DNA of 5,374 nucleotides from Limnoglobus sp. (GTDB taxonomy: Bacteria; Planctomycetota; Planctomycetia; Gemmatales; Gemmataceae), in the NCBI GenBank assembly GCA_025353985.1, contig JANXNT010000399.1:1-5374 (forward strand). Reading direction: 5' to 3'. Below the pieces are notes generated by a model, which made no database searches, was not told where the DNA came from, and saw nothing but the letters and a program-made list of their open reading frames with translations. The number at the start of each line of letters is the position of its first letter. Position 1 is the stretch's first letter. Of this stretch, positions 1-5,374 are shown piece after piece. The position numbers were made by a program, and so were the translations under genes.

Positions 1-705
1 ATCGACTGCGGCCCGCGTTCGTTCGTTGTGCTCAGCATCTGCTTCCTCGGAATGCTCGCGTTCACGATCGCGTTTTACAAGGAATTAAAGCTCTCCACGT
101 TCGATGCGGGCCTCGCCACGACGCTCGGTTTCGCACCCGCAATCTTGCATTACGCACTGATGACGAGCGTATCGCTGACGACGGTGGCGGCGTTCGACGC
201 CGTCGGCCCCGTGCTGGTGTTGGCGTTCTTCGCGGTGCCACCGCTGGCCGCGCGATTGCTGACGAATCGCCTGTCCCGGATGCTCATTTTCAGTGTGGGG
301 TTTGCCATCATCGGCGCGATGGGCGGAACGCAACTCGCGTTCCAACTCGATTCGAACATCGCCGGAACCGTGGCGGGCGTACTCGGGATGATGTTCGCAT
401 TCGTCTGGGTATTCGCCCCGGAACGCGGGCAGATTGCGAATGTATGGCGCGAATATCAGCAGCGTCGCCGCTTCCGCGAAACGATGCTGGCAATGCACCT
501 GCATCGCCACGAAGGCACGCCGAGCGAACCCGAAGAATCGCTCGCAGCGGGCCTCCATTTGCATCTGAATTGGACCGAAGCCGAAACGACCGCCACCGTC
601 GAACGCGCCATCCGCCACGACCTCATCGCGCACAGCGGCGACTTTCTGCAACTCACCGAAACTGGCCGTATCCGCGTCGCCGAAATGCTCAACACACTGC
701 CGTAA
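1..705 (+). CDS. Metal-ion ABC transporter permease (ABC-3 family) with C-terminal DtxR-like winged-helix tail, 5' partial
   Basis: This is an inner-membrane permease subunit of a zinc/manganese/iron-type ABC importer. The frame is open from the first base of the window, so the true start lies to the left. A GTG at position 28 falls inside a membrane helix and is not credible as the start. Of the 234 visible codons, residues about 9-27, 47-64, 67-85, 94-113 and 119-138 are hydrophobic helices. The stretch 'TFDAGLATTLGF' followed by 'FDAVGPVLVLAFFAVPPLAARLL' fits the conserved core of ABC-3 permeases. Roughly the first half of a usual 270-290 residue permease is missing. After a basic linker ('REYQQRRRFR'), residues about 158-234 form a soluble tail. 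Its end, 'VERAIRHDLIAHSGDFLQLTETGRI', resembles the recognition helix and wing of DtxR/MntR repressors. The tail stops before the DtxR dimerisation and metal-binding domain would begin. It contains clustered histidines (H166, H168, H170, H186, H188). The permease call is firm; the winged-helix call is by motif likeness only. Confidence 0.88.
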   Translation: MDCGPRSFVVLSICFLGMLAFTIAFYKELKLSTFDAGLATTLGFAPAILHYALMTSVSLTTVAAFDAVGPVLVLAFFAVPPLAARLLTNRLSRMLIFSVGFAIIGAMGGTQLAFQLDSNIAGTVAGVLGMMFAFVWVFAPERGQIANVWREYQQRRRFRETMLAMHLHRHEGTPSEPEESLAAGLHLHLNWTEAETTATVERAIRHDLIAHSGDFLQLTETGRIRVAEMLNTLP

Positions 706-714
706 TGGGCGGTA

Positions 715-2109
715 TCAATTGTCGCTGTCGTGGAGTGCGTTCGAGAACAGCGACACTAACCCTTCGGTTGCGGTCGGGTGCGTGAAGATTGCGTCGCGCA
801 GGGCGGTGTACGGCAAGCCGCCGATCATCGCGGTTTGGACGACGGCCATCATCTCGCTCGCTTCCGCGCCAAATGCGGTGAAGCCCAGAATGCGGTCGTC
901 TGCCCCGATGATCGCTTTGAGGAAACCGCGTTTTTGCGAGAGCGTGCGCGATCGCAGCACCATCGACATTGGCATCTGGGCCAGGCGATACGGAACGTTC
1001 GCTAACCGCGCGGCCGATTCGGTCATGCCGACGTGCGCCAATTCGGGATCGGTGAAGAGACAGTACGGCACGAGGCGGTTCCGCGTGGTGCGATTGCCCC
1101 CGCTTAGGTCGGACATCACGACGCGAAAGTCGTCGTAAGCGACGTGCGTGAACTGCGGGCTGCCCGCGCAATCGCCCACCGCCCACACGCTATCCGCACT
1201 CGTGCGAAGTTTGTCGTCGACGCGGACGTATCCGCGAGAATCGAGTGCGATCCCCGCTCGCTCCCCATTGAGTCTATCGGTGTTGGGCGTGCGACCGACT
1301 GCGACCAGAATATCCGACGCGGCGATGGTCCGCTCGACGCCCGCGGATTTCACGTGGAGCCGAACGCTTTTCCCCGACCAACCCTCGACGCTCATCAGTT
1401 CGGTTTGCAAAAGGACTTCGATCCCTTCGTCGCGCATCAGTTGCAAGAGTGCATCCGAAACCTCGGGATCTTCGCGTTCGAGGAGTCGCGGGCCGCGCTG
1501 GACGATCGTCACCTGGCTACCGAATCGGCGCAGCGCTTGGGCAAATTCCAGTGCGACATAGCCGCCGCCGATGACGACGAGGTGGCTCGGTAGGCGTTCG
1601 AGATCGAGCGCTTCGATGTGCGTCATCGGCCCCGCGATTGCCAAGCCCGGCACGTCGGGGAAACTCGCGCGAGTGCCAACGCAAACGATCACCCGCTCGC
1701 CCTGAAGCACTTGCGTGCGACCGTCGTTTCGCTCCACGCGGACCGTTTTCGGTTCGATGAAACGGGCGTGCCCCATAATCAATTCCGCGCCGCTGGTTCG
1801 GAAATTCGCGAGGTGAAGTTCGATCAGTTCATCGACCATCTCGCGCTTACGCCGTGCCACGCCAGCCATATCGACCGTCATCGAACCGCTCACGACGCCT
1901 AACCCCGAAACCGGATGCACCAACGACACCGCTTTGGCACTATAAATGACGTTTTTACTCGGCAAACACGCGATATTCGGGCACGATCCGCCAATCCACG
2001 CCCGTTCGACCACGGCGCTCGTTTGACCCTGCTTCGCCAGCCGCCAAGCAAGGAATTTCCCCGCCTCGCCGCTGCCGATAATGAGATTCTGATACCGTTC
2101 GATCGTCAT
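715..2109 (-). CDS. FAD-dependent pyridine nucleotide-disulfide oxidoreductase (class I; mercuric reductase/lipoamide dehydrogenase-like)
   Basis: This is a cytosolic flavoenzyme of 464 residues, the usual length for the family. It should transfer electrons from NAD(P)H through FAD and a redox-active disulfide to an unidentified substrate. Visible landmarks are the FAD dinucleotide fold 'IGSGEAG' (11-17), the disulfide motif 'GGSCPNIACLPSKN' (40-53) with Cys43 and Cys48, and the NAD(P) fold 'GGGYVALE' (181-188). The second FAD motif 'VWAVGDCAG' lies at 308-316. The dimerisation domain ends in 'HPTATE' (444-449), the His-Glu base pair of the family. Strand 2 of the NAD(P) fold ends 'VQRG' rather than in an acidic residue, which hints at NADPH. 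The C terminus lacks the vicinal cysteine pair of true mercuric reductases, and there is no lipoamide-complex gene nearby. The ATG at 2109 is chosen because GAGG lies 7 bases upstream and the FAD fold begins right after it. A longer open frame up to 2331 overlaps the upstream gene and has low-complexity Arg/Ser-rich coding. The gene is probably cotranscribed with the NTF2-like gene upstream. Confidence 0.93.
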   Translation of the reverse strand: MTIERYQNLIIGSGEAGKFLAWRLAKQGQTSAVVERAWIGGSCPNIACLPSKNVIYSAKAVSLVHPVSGLGVVSGSMTVDMAGVARRKREMVDELIELHLANFRTSGAELIMGHARFIEPKTVRVERNDGRTQVLQGERVIVCVGTRASFPDVPGLAIAGPMTHIEALDLERLPSHLVVIGGGYVALEFAQALRRFGSQVTIVQRGPRLLEREDPEVSDALLQLMRDEGIEVLLQTELMSVEGWSGKSVRLHVKSAGVERTIAASDILVAVGRTPNTDRLNGERAGIALDSRGYVRVDDKLRTSADSVWAVGDCAGSPQFTHVAYDDFRVVMSDLSGGNRTTRNRLVPYCLFTDPELAHVGMTESAARLANVPYRLAQMPMSMVLRSRTLSQKRGFLKAIIGADDRILGFTAFGAEASEMMAVVQTAMIGGLPYTALRDAIFTHPTATEGLVSLFSNALHDSDN

Positions 2110-2116
2110 AGTGCCG

Positions 2117-2121
2117 CCTCT
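2117..2121 (-). promoter_or_regulatory. Ribosome binding site of the oxidoreductase gene
   Basis: AGAGG on the minus strand ends 7 bases before the ATG at 2109. It decides the start in favour of this ATG over in-frame starts further upstream that would overlap the neighbouring gene. Confidence 0.65.
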
Positions 2122-2156
2122 GTGTGGGAGTATGATGCAGGGCCGATTGAGGCGAC

Positions 2157-2645
2157 TTACTCGACGTCGGGAATGCCCGGATGGTCTCCGGGTCTGGGAC
2201 CGGGGGCTGCCCAGAAAAACCGGCGGTCGGCTTCGAGAATTGGCACATCGTTGATGCTGGCTTCGCGACGCTGCATCAACCCGCGTTCGTCGAACTCCCA
2301 CAATTCGTTGCCGTAGCTGCGGAACCAGCACCCGCTATCGTCGTGCCACTCGTATTGGAAACGCACCGCCATGCGGTTCTCTTTGAATCCCCAAAGTGCT
2401 TTCACGAGCCGATACTCGAGTTCCCGCTCCCACTTGTGGGCCAGGAATTTTCGAATTTGGTCGCGGCCAACGATGAACTCGCTACGGTTCCGCCACACCG
2501 AATCTTCGGTGTACGCCATCGCAACGCGATCCGGGTTGCGCGAGTTCCAGCCATCCTCCGCCTGCCGGACTTTTCGCATCGCGGTCTCGAGAGTGAACGG
2601 TGGCGCAATCGCGAATTGCAAGTGGGAATCGAGCATCGCAGTCAT
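2157..2645 (-). CDS. NTF2-like superfamily protein, DUF1348 type
   Basis: This is a small soluble protein of 162 residues, recognised as DUF1348, a family in the NTF2/SnoaL-like cone fold. The recognisable segments run in order. 'PPFTLETAMRKVRQAEDGWN' (15-34) is the opening helix. 'DRVAMAYTEDSVWRNR' (39-54) follows, then 'RFQYEWHDDSGCWFRSYGNE' (95-114), 'WEFDERGLMQRREASIND' (116-133) and the tail 'PRPGDHPGIPD' (150-160). The length matches the family. There is no signal peptide or membrane segment. NTF2-like folds form a pocket that in different families binds ligands or acts as an enzyme. The reaction of DUF1348 members is not known to me, so no function is assigned. The start ATG at 2645 is supported by GAGGAG 6 bases upstream; a second ATG three codons in has poorer spacing. 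The gene is first in a likely two-gene operon, 47 bases before the oxidoreductase, and diverges from the sigma/WD40 gene. Confidence 0.9.
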   Translation of the reverse strand: MTAMLDSHLQFAIAPPFTLETAMRKVRQAEDGWNSRNPDRVAMAYTEDSVWRNRSEFIVGRDQIRKFLAHKWERELEYRLVKALWGFKENRMAVRFQYEWHDDSGCWFRSYGNELWEFDERGLMQRREASINDVPILEADRRFFWAAPGPRPGDHPGIPDVE

Positions 2646-2651
2646 CGAAAA

Positions 2652-2657
2652 CTCCTC
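2652..2657 (-). promoter_or_regulatory. Ribosome binding site of the NTF2-like gene
   Basis: GAGGAG on the minus strand lies 6 bases before the ATG at 2645. It is a strong Shine-Dalgarno match and fixes this Met as the start rather than the Met three codons downstream. Confidence 0.75.
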
Positions 2658-2698
2658 ACGAAACCAAAGGCGAAGCGGAAGCGATTGGGTTCTGGACG

Positions 2699-2714
2699 GG
2701 TATACCGGAGGTAT
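2699..2714. repeat. Clustered GGTAT half-sites, possible operator
   Basis: The 16 bases GGTATACCGGAGGTAT hold a perfect 8-base palindrome (GGTATACC) followed by a third GGTAT half-site. The last two half-sites also form the inverted repeat ATACC-GGA-GGTAT, and the two direct GGTAT copies start 11 bases apart, about one helical turn. The element lies 54-69 bases upstream of the NTF2-like start codon, where a promoter or operator would be expected. It is short enough to arise by chance, and no regulator is identified. Confidence 0.25.
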
Positions 2715-2825
2715 CGATTAACCTTGCGATATTGTTTTGTCCGGTCGATTTGGCGACGTTTCCGCAACAGATATTGGTCTCTCACTCACCCTGCAAAAAT
2801 TCGCGGGCCGAATCGCTCCCTGCGG

Positions 2826-2851
2826 GCAGATATAAGATACACGCTATCTGC
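2826..2851. promoter_or_regulatory. Perfect 7-bp inverted repeat flanking a -10-like box, upstream of the sigma/WD40 gene
   Basis: The arms GCAGATA (2826-2832) and TATCTGC (2845-2851) are exact inverted copies separated by 12 bases. The sequence TATAAGAT at 2831-2838, overlapping the left arm and spacer, resembles a -10 hexamer region, but no good -35 box sits 16-18 bases upstream. If it is a promoter, a repressor binding the repeat would cover it. Alternatively, if transcription starts further upstream, the arms could form an RNA hairpin ending 2 bases before the ribosome binding site. The repeat is plain in the sequence; its function is inferred. Confidence 0.35.
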
Positions 2852-2853
2852 AC

Positions 2854-2859
2854 GGGGAG
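2854..2859 (+). promoter_or_regulatory. Ribosome binding site of the sigma/WD40 gene
   Basis: GGGGAG lies 7 bases before the ATG at 2867. It supports this start, which also gives the N-terminal sequence expected for planctomycete ECF sigma factors. Confidence 0.7.
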
Positions 2860-2866
2860 ATTTCGC

Positions 2867-5374
2867 ATGGCCACATACTGGAACCGGATCATTTCCCGCT
2901 CGCGCCGGGTGCTCGTCGACCGGCGGCATTGCGATGTGGCGGACCTCCTGAATCGCTATGCCGTCAGTCGCGATGAGGCCGCGTTCGAGCTCATTGTCGA
3001 ACGCCATTCGTCGCTGGTTTGGGGCGTTTGCCGACGGACGCTCTCCAACCCGGCCGATTGCGAAGACGTTTTCCAGGCGACATTCCTTGCGTTGGTGCGA
3101 CAAATCCAGACGATCGACATCACAAAACCGCTGGCACCGTGGCTTTACTCGGTGGCGCTCCGGGCGTCGCGAAAGGCGGCGGCGCGCGACACCAAGCGGC
3201 GCACGCAACCGTTGCCCGAAGACTGCGCCAGCGAGCCTCGCGATACGATTGCGAACCGGGAGTTGTGCCGCACGATTCACGAAGAAGTCTCGCGGTTACC
3301 GCAGACGTTGCGGGAGGTCGTCGTTGCATGTTGCATTCAAGGCGAGTCCCGCGAAGAGGCTGCCAGCGCCATCGGTTGCACGGAAGCCGCCGTGAAATCG
3401 CGGCTAGAACGGGCACGCGAACGGTTGCGGTTGGCATTAACACGCCGCGGTATCGACCTGCCCGCCGCGCTCGTGATGGTGTTCATCGGCTCGGAACGCG
3501 CATCGGCGGAGTTGGTCGAAAAAACCATTAGCATATCGAACGGCCCCGTTCCGCTGGCCGTGGCGGCGTTGGCGAAAACCGGCCTGTCGCTCGCAACCAT
3601 CGGCTCGATGGCGGCCACGGTCGGGTTGATCTGCATCGCCACAATCATCGGTTCCACACTGCGGCCCGAACAGGTGGCCCACGCGCAGCCACCGGTCGCG
3701 GAAGTGAAGCCAGCCACAAAACCCGCCGAGCACGTCGATCGCTACGGCGATCCGTTGCCGACCGACGCCGTCCGCCGCTTCGGCACGGTGCGTCTGCGGC
3801 AGGCGAACCCGCATTTCGTGCAGTTCACGCCCGATGGCAAAACGCTGGTGGCAGGAGTCGGCCATCACCCCCTTGGCGTGTTCGATGCCGCCACCGGACA
3901 CAAATTGCGCGATGTCGGCGAGAATACGGCCAATAATAACTACGGTTTCCGTTTGACTCCCGACGGGAAACGAGTCCTTTGCCTCGGGTTCAACGTGACG
4001 CTCTGGGATTTGGCAACCGGCGAACTGGTGCAACGCTACAAAATCGGCCGCTGTTCTTCGATTGCCGTATCACCGGATGGAAAGCGGTTCGTGGTGCTGC
4101 TCGAGAATCAATCGACGATCCAATACGTCGATCTCAACAGTGGGCAAATCCTTGCGGAGAAGGTACTCCCATCGGGCGAGACATACGAATCCCGCCTGGA
4201 ATTCGGCGATTTGGAAAACGTCGTCACGATGCAAATCATGACATCGAAAAAAGTGAAGACAGGTTATTACCGAGTCGATCGCGAACCGCTCCAGCTTTGG
4301 GACACGACCGCGAATTCGCTCGCAAACGGACCGATTCCCGGCGTCGAAGTTCCCAACGATTTCGCACGGATACCGGGTACGAAGTCGATCGCGTACGCCA
4401 TCAAGAAAGGGCCGATCGTCATTTGGGATACTGTGAATCAGAAGGAAATCCGGCATCTTCCTTTAAGTGTGAAAGATTCGACCGTGTCGAATATCATCAT
4501 CTCTCTGGATGGCAAACGGCTTTTGGCAAGAACGAATGGCGCATTTGAAGTGATCGAGATCGCATCTGGCAAATCCCTGTTGAAGATCGATCTCGATCCG
4601 CAGCGTATCGGATATTATGTCTCAGACCTTTCTCCCGATGGAAACCAATTCGCGATTGCCAGCTGTTTGGAATCGATCGTTCGCGTCTGGAACGTCGATA
4701 CGGGTAAGGAACTCCTTGCGGACTCGGGCCACACCTGCAAACCGAACATTGAACTGTCGTCAGATGGAACCACGTTGTCGAGCAAGGTCACAGGCATCGA
4801 GGCGTACGATTGGGATCTCAAAACTGGTAAAGGCGTTCGTAAACCCGAAGCGAAGCCCGAAATCGTAAAACGCGCCGTGTTCGATTCGTACACGGTGAAA
4901 GGTAAGCTTTGGGATATCACCTTCGACGATCTCACGCAACTTATGACCGCCTCCGACAAAGCCGGCAAAGTGATCGCGACCTGCAAAATTCCGGAGGGAC
5001 TCTCGCGGGGTAGTGCATTCTCCGAAGATGGCCAGCATTTTGCGGTCAGCTTTCAGGACAACAAACACACCGTACTACTCTGGACGCCTCTGGAACGCAA
5101 GGAGCCGTTCGTCATCACTGGCCACCGCGAAGCCTGCCAACACCTCCAGTTTTCGCACGATGGCAAAATGCTATTGGCCGGAGCTGGAGTTGGCAACCAC
5201 GACAGGTTGAACGTACTGCAATTATACGATGTCGCAACGGGCAAGTTGATCCACACCCTGAAATCGAACGGCTCGCCAGGCCATTCGTGCTTCACCAAAG
5301 ACGACCGCACGTTAATTACCGGCGGCCTGTGGAACGATGCCACCTGCCGCGTCTGGAACACCGCCACCGGCGAA
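2867..5374 (+). CDS. ECF sigma factor fused through one transmembrane helix to a WD40 beta-propeller region, 3' partial
   Basis: The frame is open for 836 codons to the window edge with no stop. Residues about 38-110 are sigma-70 region 2, with 'DEAAFELIVERH' and 'DCEDVFQATFLALVRQI'. Residues about 136-190 are region 4, with 'LPQTLREVVV' and the helix-turn-helix 'SREEAASAIGCTEAAVKSRL'. A short Ala-rich linker leads to one hydrophobic helix at about 241-264. Next comes a Pro-rich stretch, then 'DRYGDPLPTDAVRRFGTVRLR' (291-311), a lead-in I recognise from planctomycete WD40 proteins. From 313 on, WD40-type repeats follow, with PDGK-like turns at 322, 365, 403, 547, 590, 632, 720, 764 and 811. 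Strand-end motifs of the 'LWDLATG' kind lie near 338, 379, 420, 478, 519, 562, 607, 648, 738, 786 and 829. That is about eleven blades so far, more than one seven-bladed propeller. The predicted topology is sigma domain in the cytoplasm and propellers outside, so promoter selection could respond to an external ligand or protein. The activating signal and target promoters are unknown. ECF-WD40 fusions are known in Planctomycetes. Confidence 0.93.
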   Translation, partial: MATYWNRIISRSRRVLVDRRHCDVADLLNRYAVSRDEAAFELIVERHSSLVWGVCRRTLSNPADCEDVFQATFLALVRQIQTIDITKPLAPWLYSVALRASRKAAARDTKRRTQPLPEDCASEPRDTIANRELCRTIHEEVSRLPQTLREVVVACCIQGESREEAASAIGCTEAAVKSRLERARERLRLALTRRGIDLPAALVMVFIGSERASAELVEKTISISNGPVPLAVAALAKTGLSLATIGSMAATVGLICIATIIGSTLRPEQVAHAQPPVAEVKPATKPAEHVDRYGDPLPTDAVRRFGTVRLRQANPHFVQFTPDGKTLVAGVGHHPLGVFDAATGHKLRDVGENTANNNYGFRLTPDGKRVLCLGFNVTLWDLATGELVQRYKIGRCSSIAVSPDGKRFVVLLENQSTIQYVDLNSGQILAEKVLPSGETYESRLEFGDLENVVTMQIMTSKKVKTGYYRVDREPLQLWDTTANSLANGPIPGVEVPNDFARIPGTKSIAYAIKKGPIVIWDTVNQKEIRHLPLSVKDSTVSNIIISLDGKRLLARTNGAFEVIEIASGKSLLKIDLDPQRIGYYVSDLSPDGNQFAIASCLESIVRVWNVDTGKELLADSGHTCKPNIELSSDGTTLSSKVTGIEAYDWDLKTGKGVRKPEAKPEIVKRAVFDSYTVKGKLWDITFDDLTQLMTASDKAGKVIATCKIPEGLSRGSAFSEDGQHFAVSFQDNKHTVLLWTPLERKEPFVITGHREACQHLQFSHDGKMLLAGAGVGNHDRLNVLQLYDVATGKLIHTLKSNGSPGHSCFTKDDRTLITGGLWNDATCRVWNTATGE

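Larger units (their letters stand above)
2646..2866. other. Divergent intergenic region carrying promoters for both flanking transcripts
   Basis: These 221 bases separate the start codons of two genes transcribed away from each other, so at least two promoters are expected here. It is more AT-rich than the coding DNA in places, for example 2717-2740. I see no textbook TTGACA/TATAAT pair on either strand and no open frame with coding character. Two short inverted-repeat elements and both ribosome binding sites inside it are listed separately. Confidence 0.6.

Noticed and set aside
85..651. 188-codon minus-strand open frame opposite the permease
   Set aside because: Its translation is rich in Arg, His and Gln with no recognisable domain, while the opposite strand encodes a clear ABC-3 permease. 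It is a shadow of GC-rich codon usage.
698..714. Small hairpin TGCCG/CGGTA between the convergent genes as a terminator
   Set aside because: The stem is only 5 pairs including one wobble, and no T-run follows on either strand.
715..2109. Calling the oxidoreductase mercuric reductase (merA) or dihydrolipoamide dehydrogenase (lpd)
   Set aside because: It lacks the C-terminal cysteine pair and HMA domain of MerA. There is no 2-oxo acid dehydrogenase gene nearby to support Lpd.
2110..2331. In-frame 74-codon extension upstream of the oxidoreductase start
   Set aside because: It overlaps the well-supported NTF2-like gene, is Arg/Ser-rich as expected for out-of-frame GC-rich DNA, and has no family likeness. 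The ATG at 2109 has its own ribosome binding site.
2728..2776. Direct repeat GATATTG at 2728-2734 and 2770-2776
   Set aside because: Seven bases repeated once in an AT-richer intergenic stretch is expected by chance, and nothing else supports a function.
3437..4033. 198-codon minus-strand open frame opposite the sigma/WD40 gene
   Set aside because: It is antisense to the transmembrane and first WD40 blades, has no ribosome binding site or domain that I can recognise, and is best explained as a shadow frame.
3979..4548. 189-codon plus-strand frame overlapping the WD40 region
   Set aside because: It is a different frame from the intact WD40 coding sequence, Arg-rich and without motifs. The WD40 frame continues unbroken on both sides.

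Overview
The window is GC-rich, gene-dense bacterial chromosome and most likely comes from a planctomycete, probably a Gemmata-like lineage. The strongest evidence is the gene at the right end. It encodes an ECF sigma factor of the 'EDVFQATFLALVR' type, joined through one membrane helix to a long WD40 propeller region. That architecture is characteristic of Planctomycetes. The assignment rests on recognised motifs; no database search was possible.

Layout: (1) Positions 1-705 (+) hold the 3' part of a metal-ion ABC transporter permease (ABC-3/ZnuB-MntB type). Its cytoplasmic tail looks like a DtxR-type winged helix. (2) Positions 715-2109 (-) encode a complete 464-residue FAD-dependent pyridine nucleotide-disulfide oxidoreductase. 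It converges on the permease, with only 9 bases between the two stop codons. (3) Positions 2157-2645 (-) encode a complete 162-residue NTF2-like protein of the DUF1348 type. It lies 47 bases upstream of the oxidoreductase on the same strand, so the two probably form a two-gene operon. (4) Positions 2646-2866 are a divergent intergenic region. It contains two small inverted-repeat elements and the ribosome binding sites of both flanking genes. (5) Positions 2867-5374 (+) encode the sigma/transmembrane/WD40 fusion. The frame is open for 836 codons and runs off the right edge.

How they may work together: the fusion protein would hold a sigma factor at the inner face of the cytoplasmic membrane and place a beta-propeller platform outside. 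This suggests a one-protein signalling device. The NTF2-like/oxidoreductase pair is transcribed divergently from it and is a natural candidate target, but that is inference from position only. The permease belongs to a separate metal-uptake operon that begins left of the window.

No tRNA, rRNA, CRISPR array, insertion sequence, attachment site or convincing intrinsic terminator was seen. No gene-free stretch exceeds 300 bases.
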